DNA of 64,000 bases, taken from JAHBVL01 sp964461025. GTDB lineage: Bacteria > Chloroflexota > Chloroflexia > Thermomicrobiales > UBA6265. Made by a program: the position numbers and the translations under genes. The stretch is from NCBI GenBank assembly GCA_964461025.1, contig CAYWSE010000001.1, positions 1 through 64,000 of the forward strand, given 5' to 3'. A model generated the notes under the pieces. It was not told the DNA's origin and did no database searches. It saw only the letters and a program-made list of their open reading frames with translations. Shown one piece after another: positions 35,595 to 44,111 of the stretch (the first letter of the stretch is position 1; each line of letters starts with the position of its first letter).

Positions 35595-36260
35595 ATGTCC
35601 AGACGCGAATTCCGGCCACTCATCATTGCCTGTCTCTCACTCTCGCTGTTGGGGGGAAGCGCCACAGCCCTGGCCCAGGACGCCACACCCTCACCCCAAA
35701 CCGGCCCACCCTTCACGCTCCCGTTCGCTCCGCCGCCTGAGCTTTGCAACCTCCCACCCCGCACGGTCGAGGACTACGCCGAATTTGCCGGGGTACCACA
35801 GGTCGAGCTCCCGCCGGTGATCATCACCGCGGCGCCACCGCCCGATCAGGAAGCGATCGACGGCATCATCGATTCAATGGTCCGCTTCTTTGCCTGTCTC
35901 AATGCTGTCGACCCGCTCCGCTGGGCCGGCGTCTTCACTGATGCCGGCTTCGCCGAAGACAGCGTCAACTCTGGACTCACCAACGACACCATCGCCTGGA
36001 TCGCCTCGCCCCACGAACCCGCGCCGGAGGAAGAGTGGGACACCGTCTATGCCATGTTCGGATTCCAGCTCCTCCCCGACGGTCGCGTCGCCTGCATCCT
36101 GCAGCGAGGAAGAGACGGTCTTGGCGGCATGGATCTCCTGATCTGGGCAAAGGAAGGCGACCGCTGGCTGCTCGATTTCTGGGTCGACGAACCCTGGGAC
36201 GTCCTCTTCAATCCCAACCCGCCTGTTGATGAGTCGGAGGCCGCCACCCCAACCAGCTAG
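35595..36260 (+). CDS. Exported NTF2-like protein in the sigma factor operon
   Basis: A 221-residue protein whose gene starts 12 bp after the candidate anti-sigma gene (AAGGAG upstream), so it is the third gene of the operon. Its N-terminus MSRREFRPLIIACLSLSLLGGSATALAQ is a Sec/Tat-like signal. After a Pro-rich linker with two Cys, the domain (SMVRFFACLNAVDPLRWAGVFTDAGF... DRWLLDFWVDEPWD) repeats the plan of the protein at 28151. Probably a secreted NTF2-like binding protein and a possible target or signal partner of the ECF sigma factor. Confidence 0.68.
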   Translation: MSRREFRPLIIACLSLSLLGGSATALAQDATPSPQTGPPFTLPFAPPPELCNLPPRTVEDYAEFAGVPQVELPPVIITAAPPPDQEAIDGIIDSMVRFFACLNAVDPLRWAGVFTDAGFAEDSVNSGLTNDTIAWIASPHEPAPEEEWDTVYAMFGFQLLPDGRVACILQRGRDGLGGMDLLIWAKEGDRWLLDFWVDEPWDVLFNPNPPVDESEAATPTS

Positions 36261-36417
36261 CGCCCACAACAGAGCTGAACGCACCAGATTCCAGCGGCTC
36301 AGAACAGGAGAACCAACCGTTGCAGGAGCATCGTTGTCTCAAAAACCGCATCGTTTCGCTGATTCACAAATGGTGAAAGGAGAGAATCATGACACTCGCA
36401 GGAGGACCGCAGTCATT

Positions 36418-38400
36418 ATGAACCGCATCACATTCCTGAGGAGTGTGTCGCTCCTCATCATTATCGTGCTCGCCGGCATCACGCCCCAGACATTAACTCG
36501 CGCCCAGACTGCCTCACCCGCTGCCAGTCCAGCGGTTTCGCAACCAGTCCAACCCGAAACGGGACCTGGCGGATCGCAATCGCCCTATCCCGCCGCCCGG
36601 TTGACCTACGTCGACGGCGGGCGGGACGCCCGATACTACGTATGGGAACCGACGACGGACGCCGATGGCGCCACCCCTGTGGCGAGCGACGCTCTCCCGC
36701 TCATTCTGTATATCCCCGGTTGGGGCGACACACCCGCTCCGACGCCACAGGGTGAAACAGACTGGATGTCACATCTGGCCAGAAACGGAAATGTCGTCAT
36801 CGCACCCGTCTACTACGATCCTGTCATCACATACGTGAAGCAGTTTCTGCCTCTGGCACTCGAAGAGCTGCAGCAGCCGGGGCATTCACCGATCGACCTC
36901 GACCGCTTTGCTATCGTCACGTACTCCTACGGTTCCGCCGCCGGCGTCGAATACGCCGCCACGGCTGCCGCCGAAGGACTGCCGGTCCCGAAAGCCCTCT
37001 TCCTCAATGCACCGTGCGTCGGCAAGTTCTGCTGGGAAATTCCCCAGGTCGCCGAGCTGGGCCAGCTTCCCGAGGGGTTGAAGGTCGTCGTCATGGCCTA
37101 CGACATTGACCAGGTCGTCTTCGTCGATTGGCCAACGAGGCTGTTCGACCAGTTCGCTGATCTCCCATCAGAGGATCGCAACTTCATACTGATGCAGTCG
37201 GACGACCACGGATCGCCGGCCATCACCGCCGACCACGACGTCGGCTGGGAGCAGGTCGACGCAGCCGACTGGTACGGGCTTTGGAAGGTCAATACGGCGC
37301 TTTTCTCCTGTGCATTCAGCGGCGCCGATTGTGAATACGCCCTCGGTGATACCGACGAGCAGCGATTCATGGGCATCTGGAACGACGGGACCCCAGTGCG
37401 CGAGATGATCGTTTCAACTGATCCATCCGCCGAATTCCGCTTGCCGCTCGCCCCGGTCGCCCCGAACGCCAGCGAATACGCCACCGAGGGAGAACCCCTT
37501 GCCAGCTCCGGGGGATTCAACTCCCCGTTCGGCATGACTGTATCGCCCGATGGACGTCTCGCGGTCATCAACTCACAACTCGGGACGATCGACGAATTCG
37601 ACGCGAATGGCGAACTCGCCGACACATGGGGATCGGCGGGAGCTGGCGAAGGCGAATTCCAGTTTCTGGACCCTGAATCCGTGTTCTTCGCTATTGGCGA
37701 CATCGCCTTTGGGCCGGATGGCTCCTACTACATTGCCGATGGCTACAACGCTCGGGTCCAGGTCTTCGCCCCTGACAGGACCTTCGTTCGCCAGTTCGGC
37801 AACAGCGGAACTCATCCACTCCGCCGGGCATCTGGCATCACCTATGACGCTCTGGGAGACAGAGTGCTGGTCACCGACGAGGTCACCGGTTGGATCAATG
37901 TCTTCGCCAGTGACGGCACACTTCTCGAACGCTGGGGTTCCGATGGACCGGAAGGTCGTCGCTTCAACTTCCTCAATCAGATCGAAACGGCGCCGGACGG
38001 AACCTTCTATGTCGCCGAACCCGGCCGCAACTTCATCCATCACCTGTCGGCAAGCGGCGAACCACTCGGCGTTTGGGGCGGACAGGGTGAAACGCCAATC
38101 ACGATCAACAGCGGCTGGGGAAGCTGGCACACGCTCGGTGGCGAACCCGGCCGGATGATCGAACCCAATTGTCTGGCGCTCGACACAGCCGGCAATGTCT
38201 ACGTCGCTGAATTCGTCGGCAATCGGGTGCAGGTCTTCGCGCCAGACGGCATGGTGATCGGCATCATCGGCGGCGACGGCACCGGCAGCGACGCAATTCG
38301 CCACCCATGCGGCATCGCGGTGGGAACCGACGGGACGATCTACATCGGCAGCGGTTCGTTTGGCTACGCAACAATGTATCGCTACATCCCTGCTGGATAA
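36418..38400 (+). CDS. Exported alpha/beta hydrolase fused to an NHL beta-propeller
   Basis: A 660-residue paralogue of the protein at 9043, without the PQQ-like section. The ATG at 36418 starts a Sec signal; AGGAGG is 12 nt upstream, slightly far. Hydrolase part (about 45-330): LILYIPGWGD, VVIAPVYYDP, nucleophile elbow TYSYGSAAG (Ser about 170), and an HDVGWEQVDAADW region that may hold the catalytic His. NHL part (about 345-655): five to six repeats such as PFGMTVSPDGRLAVIN, GDIAFGPDGSYYIADGYNARVQVF and NCLALDTAGNVYVAEFVGNRVQVF. It is expected to act on an extracellular ester or amide; the propeller may direct it to a surface. It stands 157 bp after the sigma factor operon. Confidence 0.83.
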   Translation: MNRITFLRSVSLLIIIVLAGITPQTLTRAQTASPAASPAVSQPVQPETGPGGSQSPYPAARLTYVDGGRDARYYVWEPTTDADGATPVASDALPLILYIPGWGDTPAPTPQGETDWMSHLARNGNVVIAPVYYDPVITYVKQFLPLALEELQQPGHSPIDLDRFAIVTYSYGSAAGVEYAATAAAEGLPVPKALFLNAPCVGKFCWEIPQVAELGQLPEGLKVVVMAYDIDQVVFVDWPTRLFDQFADLPSEDRNFILMQSDDHGSPAITADHDVGWEQVDAADWYGLWKVNTALFSCAFSGADCEYALGDTDEQRFMGIWNDGTPVREMIVSTDPSAEFRLPLAPVAPNASEYATEGEPLASSGGFNSPFGMTVSPDGRLAVINSQLGTIDEFDANGELADTWGSAGAGEGEFQFLDPESVFFAIGDIAFGPDGSYYIADGYNARVQVFAPDRTFVRQFGNSGTHPLRRASGITYDALGDRVLVTDEVTGWINVFASDGTLLERWGSDGPEGRRFNFLNQIETAPDGTFYVAEPGRNFIHHLSASGEPLGVWGGQGETPITINSGWGSWHTLGGEPGRMIEPNCLALDTAGNVYVAEFVGNRVQVFAPDGMVIGIIGGDGTGSDAIRHPCGIAVGTDGTIYIGSGSFGYATMYRYIPAG

Positions 38401-38409
38401 CCATCTGTA

Positions 38410-38449
38410 GGGGCGGGGCCGGCCTCGCCCCAAGCAACGCAGGCGTTGC
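38410..38449. terminator. Two adjacent hairpins after the hydrolase gene
   Basis: 38410-38431 is an 11-bp imperfect palindrome (GGGGCGGGGCC/GGCCTCGCCCC, one mismatch). 38434-38449 is GCAACGC-AG-GCGTTGC. A third, CGAGGC-CC-GCCTCG, follows near 38509. They are GC-rich and lack T runs. They resemble the other intergenic hairpins and may serve as terminators. Confidence 0.5.
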
Positions 38450-38600
38450 CGCTACACCCGGCCAACGCCTGCATCGCCCTTATCCCACCTCACAACCGTG
38501 TAGCGACGAGGCCCGCCTCGCACATCCTCGCCCGATCCCACCCCGTACCGCGTACAATGGTCCGCCGGTCACGTTCGTCACCGATGAAGTACGGGGCGCT

Positions 38601-39812
38601 ATGCCAAGCAATCTGATCGATCAATACCTCCGAATCGCCTTTCACCTCGACCGCCATATCCCTGGCTACATTGACGCCTACTTCGGCGACTCCCGGAAGC
38701 GCGGTCTGGCCCTCGCCGAACCGCAGCTCTCACCTGAAGCGCTGGTGAACGCAACCACGGAGTTGCTCGCTGCGATCCAATCTAGTGAGATACCAGATAA
38801 CCGTAAAGACTGTCTCCTCAAACAAATCGTCGCCATGCAGACCCAATCCGAAAAGCTCGCCGGCGCCGAACTTCCCTATGTCGAAGAGGTTTCTCGTTGC
38901 TTCGACATCACCCCAGTGCGCATCCCCGACTCCGATCTCGAAGCCGCCCGATCCGCGCTCGATCAACTCCTTCCCGGCGCCGGAGACCTCGCCGCCCGCA
39001 TGAACGCCTGGCGTGACCAGTCGCTCATCGACGCCGACCGCGCCCGCATCGCCATCGATCTCATCCTTGCCGAAGCGCGCCGCCGCACCGCGGTCTTTGT
39101 CGGCCTTCCGGACGACGAGACCATCGAGATCGCTTTTGTGCGCGACAAACCATGGCGCGGCTACAACTGGTATCTCGGCAACCGCAAATCTCGTGTCGAG
39201 CTCAATATCGATCTCCCGATCCACGCCAATCAACTTGTCGATCTCATGGCCCACGAGGGCTATCCCGGTCACCATACCGAGCACTGCCTGAAAGGCGAAA
39301 TCCTCTTCGGGGAACGCGGCTACGAGGAAATGTCGGTTCAGCTGATCAATACCCCCGAATGCGTCATCCACGAGGGCATCGCCACCACCGCCGCAAGCAT
39401 CATCTTCCCGGCCGGTGAAGACGTGAAATGGATGAATGCCGTGCTCTATCCCGCCATCGGTCTCCCGCCCCTTCCCGACGCCACTTCCGCCATCGCCGAG
39501 CAGGCGACCCTGCTGCAGACCGCCGGGGGCAACGCCGCACTCATGCGCCATGTCGACAATGCCAGTGAGCAGGAAGTCGTCGAGTACCTCATGCACTTCT
39601 CGCTGGTCGACGAACAGCGGGCACGTCACCGCCTTCGATTCATCGATGATCCGCTCTGGCGTCCCTACATCTTCTCCTACGACGTCGGTCGCGATCTCCT
39701 TCGCGGTTGGTTTGGCGCCGCCGGCCAGTCGCGCAAGGAATCGATGTTCCGCGATCTCCTCACCTCGCAATACACGCCGTCCCGGCTACTGCGCGAAACG
39801 CCAGCCGCCTGA
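38601..39812 (+). CDS. DUF885-like zinc metallopeptidase
   Basis: A 403-residue protein from the ATG at 38601. The motif MAHEGYPGHHTEH (His218-Glu219...His225) is the H-E-x-x-P-G-H form of the zinc site seen in DUF885 and related gluzincins, and CVIHEGIATTAASI further on may supply the Glu ligand. The sequence is helical throughout and shows no signal peptide, so a cytoplasmic carboxypeptidase- or oligopeptidase-like role is likely. It is shorter than typical DUF885 proteins (about 550-600 residues). The exported amidase gene follows 42 bp later. Confidence 0.78.
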   Translation: MPSNLIDQYLRIAFHLDRHIPGYIDAYFGDSRKRGLALAEPQLSPEALVNATTELLAAIQSSEIPDNRKDCLLKQIVAMQTQSEKLAGAELPYVEEVSRCFDITPVRIPDSDLEAARSALDQLLPGAGDLAARMNAWRDQSLIDADRARIAIDLILAEARRRTAVFVGLPDDETIEIAFVRDKPWRGYNWYLGNRKSRVELNIDLPIHANQLVDLMAHEGYPGHHTEHCLKGEILFGERGYEEMSVQLINTPECVIHEGIATTAASIIFPAGEDVKWMNAVLYPAIGLPPLPDATSAIAEQATLLQTAGGNAALMRHVDNASEQEVVEYLMHFSLVDEQRARHRLRFIDDPLWRPYIFSYDVGRDLLRGWFGAAGQSRKESMFRDLLTSQYTPSRLLRETPAA

Positions 39813-39854
39813 CCTTTTCGGTTACCGCCGCGTTCCGGCAGGAGTCTTTACCGC

Positions 39855-41486
39855 ATGCGCAGTGCGCGACCTCTACGTTCGGCTGCCCTTCTCGCGTTGC
39901 TCGCCATGTCGCTCGCGATTCCTCTGCACCTCCCGCACTCGAACGCGCAAAACAATGAGGCGCCCGCGCCCATGCGCCCACTCGACCTCTCCTGCTGCAG
40001 GGAAGCCCTGAAAGCGCTGACCGGCAACGACATTTCTCGTCTTTACTCACTCGTTCTCGATCAACCGGTCTCGTCGCTTTTGGCGTCGATGGAGTCGGGC
40101 GAACTCACCGCCTACGAGCTGACCCTCTTTTATCTCTATCGCATTGCCACCTACGATCTCGATCAGCTCAATTCAGTCATCGAAATCAATCCGTACGCGC
40201 TCGCCCTTGCCAGACTTCTCGATTTCGAGCGGGCTGAAGGCACACTCCGCGGACCCCTCCATGGCATCCCCGTGTTGCTCAAGGACAACATCTCCACCGC
40301 CGACTACCTGCACACAACCGCCGGCGCCGCTGCGCTGCAGAACGCCACCGCCGGCGCCGATGCCTACCTCGTGACACAGCTGCACAACGCCGGCGCCATT
40401 ATTCTCGGCAAGGCCAATATGTCCGAATGGGCGAACTGGATGCACTACACCCCGGCCAATGGTTACTCGGCGGTCGGCGGCCAGGTCTCCAGTCCCTATC
40501 TCGACTGGCTCGACCCCAGCGGCTCCAGCACCGGATCAGCCGTCGCTGTCAGCGCCAGCTTCGTTCCCCTCGCCATCGGCACCGAGACGGTCGGTTCGAT
40601 CATTTCTCCCGCCGCCAGAAGTGGCGTCGTCGGCTTCAAACCGTCGCTCGGACTGATCAGCCGCACGAACGTCATCCCGATCACCGATGAGCTCGACGCG
40701 CCGGGTCCGTTCGGGATCACCGTCACCGATGTCGCCCTCGCCATGAACGCACTCTCCGCCACCTCCGATCCTGCCGACCCACGCTCCGCTGACGCTTCTG
40801 AAGCATTCGGCGCCGATTTCACCGCAAATCTCGACCCAGCGGCCCTGCAGGGCAAGACGATCGGCCTCATCGCCTTCGATCAGTCTCTCTCCGATGAGGA
40901 CCAATTCGATCTCTACGCACTCTGGGACGAAGTCGAGGCGCTCGAATCGATCGGCGCCTCAGTCACGGTCGTACGTCCTGCCCCTTTTCCCGACCTCGAC
41001 TACGGGACACTCGGCTCCTGCGACATGCACCTCGGCGTCGACGAGTGGCTCACCCACGCCACCGCCGATGTCGCAACACTCACAGACATCGTCGCCTGGA
41101 ACGACGCCAATCCTGCTGCTATCCCATTCGGTCAGGAACGTCTTGCCGACGCTGCCTCCTGCGTGATGACGGCCGACGAAATCGCCGCTCTTGGCGAATC
41201 GGTCCGCACCGCCGCCCGCGATTACATGGAAACGCTCTTTGCCGACACTGGCGTCGACGTGCTCCTCAGCATCGACGAACTCTTTGCCCTGGAATATGCC
41301 CTTGCCGGCTATCCCGCCATCACCGTCCCGCACGGCACGACCAACGAGGGCATCCCCTCCGGACTGACCTTCGTCGGCCCTTTTCTCTCCGATGTGGAAC
41401 TGCTCGGATTTGCCTATGCCTTCGAGCAAACGGGCGACTGGCGAGTGCCGCCGCCGCTTGTAGCCGCCATACTGTCCCCGGAATGA
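39855..41486 (+). CDS. Exported amidase (amidase signature family)
   Basis: A 543-residue amidase with an N-terminal signal (AALLALLAMSLAIPLHLPHSNAQ). The Ser-cisSer-Lys triad is visible: Lys143 in GIPVLLKDNI, the cis-Ser in PSGSSTGSAVAV (about 224-225) and the nucleophile Ser248 in GTETVGSIISPAARSGVVGFKPS, close to the canonical GTDxGGSxR motif. The family hydrolyses amides to acid and ammonia. Members with signal peptides often act on peptide or cell-wall amides, but the substrate cannot be read from sequence. It lies between the DUF885-like peptidase and a helical hypothetical protein, all in one direction with short gaps, so they may form an operon. Confidence 0.92.
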   Translation: MRSARPLRSAALLALLAMSLAIPLHLPHSNAQNNEAPAPMRPLDLSCCREALKALTGNDISRLYSLVLDQPVSSLLASMESGELTAYELTLFYLYRIATYDLDQLNSVIEINPYALALARLLDFERAEGTLRGPLHGIPVLLKDNISTADYLHTTAGAAALQNATAGADAYLVTQLHNAGAIILGKANMSEWANWMHYTPANGYSAVGGQVSSPYLDWLDPSGSSTGSAVAVSASFVPLAIGTETVGSIISPAARSGVVGFKPSLGLISRTNVIPITDELDAPGPFGITVTDVALAMNALSATSDPADPRSADASEAFGADFTANLDPAALQGKTIGLIAFDQSLSDEDQFDLYALWDEVEALESIGASVTVVRPAPFPDLDYGTLGSCDMHLGVDEWLTHATADVATLTDIVAWNDANPAAIPFGQERLADAASCVMTADEIAALGESVRTAARDYMETLFADTGVDVLLSIDELFALEYALAGYPAITVPHGTTNEGIPSGLTFVGPFLSDVELLGFAYAFEQTGDWRVPPPLVAAILSPE

Positions 41487-41522
41487 ATCAGAGACGCTTT
41501 GCCAGCAAAGGAGCAGACGCGC

Positions 41523-42023
41523 GTGGCAACGATTGACGACTTTTCACAAACCGAGCTTCGCCAGATTCAGCATGCCCCGATCTATGTGATCGCCGGCGCC
41601 ATCGCCAGCCAGCCGGAAGGCGTCACCAGCTCCATGGTCGAAATGATCGAAGGCGTCGAGAAGTTCGCGCAATCGATGGCTGCTGCCGGCGATGAACTTC
41701 TCTCCGCGATCTTCGCCAACATCGATCAAACCCAGCCCGATGACTTCGACATCACCCAGGTCAGCGATCCCGCTTTCCACGAATCGATCATGGAAAAGGG
41801 AATCCAGGCCGCAACTGCCGCCACGTCGCTCCTCGCCAGCAAAGCGACAACCAACGACGCCGAGACCTTCTCAACACTCCTGATCGATGCCGCTCGAGCC
41901 GCAGTCCACGCCACCAGAACCGGCGGCATCCTCGGCTTCGGCAGCGTCGAAGTCACCCTCGATGAAGCCGCCTACATCGCCCGCCTCACCCAGGCCCTGA
42001 ACCAACAGACTCCATTGCCATAG
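41523..42023 (+). CDS. Helical protein of unknown function
   Basis: A 166-residue protein. The GTG at 41523 is chosen because AAAGGAG (41507-41513) is 9 nt upstream; the ATG at 41499 would overlap this site. It is predicted almost entirely helical with Ala-rich heptad-like segments (IYVIAGAIASQPEG, ATAATSLLASKA, LIDAARAAVHATR) and ends GFGSVEVTLDEAAYIARLTQAL. No signal peptide, membrane segment or catalytic motif is visible. It starts 36 bp after the amidase stop, so co-transcription is likely. Confidence 0.65.
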   Translation: MATIDDFSQTELRQIQHAPIYVIAGAIASQPEGVTSSMVEMIEGVEKFAQSMAAAGDELLSAIFANIDQTQPDDFDITQVSDPAFHESIMEKGIQAATAATSLLASKATTNDAETFSTLLIDAARAAVHATRTGGILGFGSVEVTLDEAAYIARLTQALNQQTPLP

Positions 42024-42026
42024 ACG

Positions 42027-42133
42027 GAGAACCCGGCGCTCTGCCGGTGTTATCAGCATGTAGAACCCGGCGCTCTGCCGGCGTCATTCTGAGCGAAGCG
42101 AAGAATCTCCCGCCGCGGGGTAAGCATCCGACC
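42027..42133. repeat. Composite intergenic repeat
   Basis: Two 34-bp units (CCGGCGCTCTGCCGG hairpin core at about 42033 and 42067) are related to the 35-bp array at 14526-14795. They run directly into a copy of the dispersed repeat starting GTCATTCTGAGCGAAGCGAA (42083-42133), related to 13621-13695. The remaining bases to 42208 show nothing. Confidence 0.7.
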
Positions 42134-42208
42134 ACGCTTTTGTCCCCCGCCGCACGGACATCGACAACCAACCAATGCCGCATCCTAACGACAACCGGCC
42201 TCCATCAA

Positions 42209-42961
42209 CTACGACGGCGGCACATACTTGATCGTCGCCTTCTCCAGATTCGCCTTCACAGCGGCAATGAACGCGTCCGATCGGTTCCCGCCGAATGGAT
42301 CCCAGAGCACCACTTCAAAATCGACGCTTTCCGCGTCCGCCCCCGAAATCTGCACCTGCGGCGATGGTTGCTCCTGACCGCCTTGCACGCTGATTGCCGC
42401 ATTCCAGATGGCATCGTACGTTTCAGTGACAGGATATGGCGATGTGATCGTGTATTTGTGCGGTTCCATCGCGGTCTGCCGTCGCACCACCTGAGAAAAA
42501 ACCGTGAAATTCGGGATGAACACTTCTTCGCGCTTCGCATTGCGGATGACTGTCGTGCGGATGTCGACTCGCTCGACCTTCCCCGCCTGATCGACAACCC
42601 GGATCGTGTCGCCCGTCTTGAACGGTCGTTCGAACAACAGGTAGAGACCCGAAACAAAGTTCCGAAGGACATCCTGCAGCGAAAGTGAAATTGCGGCCGT
42701 AATAAGGCCAATCGCCGTGACCGACGATGCCGCGTCTCCCGTCAGCGCCGCGATCAGCATCAGCCCAACAATCGAGTAAATCGCGATGCGTACGATGTTG
42801 TCGACAATCGTCACCAGATTGGCGTCGCCGCCCCGGTGGACGATCATCGCACTGACATGCCTGCGAATCCGCTTCGTCACCCAGAGGAAGACGAGGCAGA
42901 AAACAAGCACCCAGCCCACTCGGATCAGGTTGTCGATCAACGTCTCCAGCCGCGTGCTCAT
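42209..42961 (-). CDS. Small-conductance mechanosensitive channel, MscS family
   Basis: About 250 residues from the ATG at 42961 (a TTG at 42973 with a better-spaced GGA-rich site is an alternative). Two to three membrane helices: VGWVLVFCLVFLWV, IVRIAIYSIVGLMLIAAL, then the pore-lining Ala/Gly-rich helix AIGLITAAISLSLQDVLRNFVSGLYLLFERPF, which is the MscS hallmark. The beta domain follows: KTGDTIRVVDQAGKVERVDIRTTVIRN, EEVFIPNFTVF. A short C-terminal domain completes the minimal MscS plan. It should open on hypo-osmotic shock to release solutes. It is oriented against its neighbours, so probably monocistronic. An MscL is encoded at 51392. Confidence 0.92.
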   Translation of the reverse strand: MSTRLETLIDNLIRVGWVLVFCLVFLWVTKRIRRHVSAMIVHRGGDANLVTIVDNIVRIAIYSIVGLMLIAALTGDAASSVTAIGLITAAISLSLQDVLRNFVSGLYLLFERPFKTGDTIRVVDQAGKVERVDIRTTVIRNAKREEVFIPNFTVFSQVVRRQTAMEPHKYTITSPYPVTETYDAIWNAAISVQGGQEQPSPQVQISGADAESVDFEVVLWDPFGGNRSDAFIAAVKANLEKATIKYVPPS

Positions 42962-43105
42962 TACTTCCGGCAACGTCCTGTTCCTGTCATTCCCGGTCAG
43001 ACCCGAAGCCTACCATCACCTACGCCCACGACACCCGGACTCCAAACTCCGCTCATGGCACAATACGGTCAACGTCAATGCAGGGGTGCGGCAGGAGGCT
43101 CCGGG

Positions 43106-43306
43106 ATGTCCGGCTGGAAATTGATTCTTGTCTGGATCTTGTGCGTCATCGTCGGCGCAATTATCGGATTCGGCATCGGCTGGCTGCTATGGAAGGCAGG
43201 CCTGGAGCTGATCGGCAGCGCAGTAGCGCTCGTCGGCGCGGCAGTCGGTGGGTTCGTCGTCTTCTTCTGGTTCATGCGCTGGTCTGAAGAGAGAAAATAT
43301 CGATAG
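43106..43306 (+). CDS. Small two-helix membrane protein
   Basis: A 66-residue protein with an excellent ribosome site (AGGAGG, 7 nt before the ATG at 43106). It has two membrane helices (LILVWILCVIVGAIIGFGIGWLLW with GxxxG motifs, and IGSAVALVGAAVGGFVVFFWFM), with a positively charged C-terminal tail (RWSEERKYR) that should face the cytoplasm. It is a likely hairpin membrane protein of unknown role. A strong hairpin with a T run begins immediately after the stop. Confidence 0.7.
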   Translation: MSGWKLILVWILCVIVGAIIGFGIGWLLWKAGLELIGSAVALVGAAVGGFVVFFWFMRWSEERKYR

Positions 43307-43309
43307 TTT

Positions 43310-43348
43310 TTTTGCAGGCGACCGCAACCGTGCGTGTCGCCTGCAAAA
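43310..43348 (+). other. Long hairpin right after the small membrane gene
   Basis: 13-bp perfect stem TTTTGCAGGCGAC/GTCGCCTGCAAAA with an inner CGCA/TGCG stem. It starts 3 bp after the stop, preceded by T's. After the stem come A's rather than T's, so it is not a textbook terminator; it may protect the mRNA end or mark a processed leader of the next gene. Confidence 0.55.
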
Positions 43349-43404
43349 TCACTTCACATTGATCCGTCGTTCCCGGTTTCCGGGTGAATCCGGAAGGCGC
43401 AGTA

Positions 43405-44067
43405 GTGCCCGCTTTTGATGCCGTAATCTTCGATATGGATGGCGTCCTCATCGACTCCGAACCCCTCTGGCGCGTCGCCGAAACGCGCGCCATGAACGCA
43501 ATCGGCGTTCCCATGGTCGAGGAAGACGGCTTCCTGACGATGGGACTCCGCACTGACGAAGTCGTCGAATTCTGGTTCGCCCGTCATCCCTGGAAGACGC
43601 CGACCAAGCGCGAGGTCGAAGCGGCAATCACCCGCGAAGTCATCGCGCTGATTCGGGAACGGGGCGAACCGATGCCTGGCGCCGCCGCCGCAATCGGCCT
43701 TGTCCGCCAGCAACGCCTCAAGGTCGGACTTGCCTCGTCATCCTCCTCCGACATCATCGCCGCGGTCCTCGAAAAACTTGGCTTCACCGCTCTCTTCGAT
43801 GTCACCCAGTCCGCCGAACACGAGCCATGGGGCAAACCTCATCCCGCGGTCTACATCGAGTGCGCGCGGCGGCTCGGAGTCGCTCCCGACCGATGCCTGG
43901 CGATTGAGGACTCCCCCGCCGGCGTGCTCGCCGCCAAAGCAGCCCGCATGAGCTGCATCGCCGTACCGGCCCCGGAGCTGCTTGGCGACAATCGCTACTG
44001 CATCGCCGATCGCCAGTTGACGAACCTGACTGAGCTCACTCCTGAAATGATCGCCCCGGCCCGATAA
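43405..44067 (+). CDS. HAD-superfamily sugar phosphatase, HxpB (YniC)-like
   Basis: 220 residues from the GTG at 43405 (GGAAGG 7 nt upstream; a longer GTG start at 43384 is less well placed). HAD motifs: I, FDMDGVLIDSEPLW (nucleophile and acid Asp); II, LASSSSS; III, the Lys in GKPHP; IV, IEDSPAG. The cap region GLRTDEVVEFWFARHPWKTPTKREVEAAI and the closing VPAPELLGDNR...TNLTELTPEMI match E. coli HxpB (hexitol phosphatase/2-deoxyglucose-6-phosphatase) strikingly well from memory. It is predicted to remove phosphate from sugar or hexitol phosphates in the cytoplasm. It stands alone and converges with the secreted protein gene at 44112. Confidence 0.88.
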   Translation: MPAFDAVIFDMDGVLIDSEPLWRVAETRAMNAIGVPMVEEDGFLTMGLRTDEVVEFWFARHPWKTPTKREVEAAITREVIALIRERGEPMPGAAAAIGLVRQQRLKVGLASSSSSDIIAAVLEKLGFTALFDVTQSAEHEPWGKPHPAVYIECARRLGVAPDRCLAIEDSPAGVLAAKAARMSCIAVPAPELLGDNRYCIADRQLTNLTELTPEMIAPAR

Positions 44068-44111
44068 CGGGCCAGGGCGTCGCTTTGCTGGCGTTTCGCA
44101 CGGTCGCAGCG

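Noticed and set aside
43310..43348. Ordinary Rho-independent terminator
   Set aside because: The T run precedes the stem and A's follow it, opposite to what termination on the plus strand needs.
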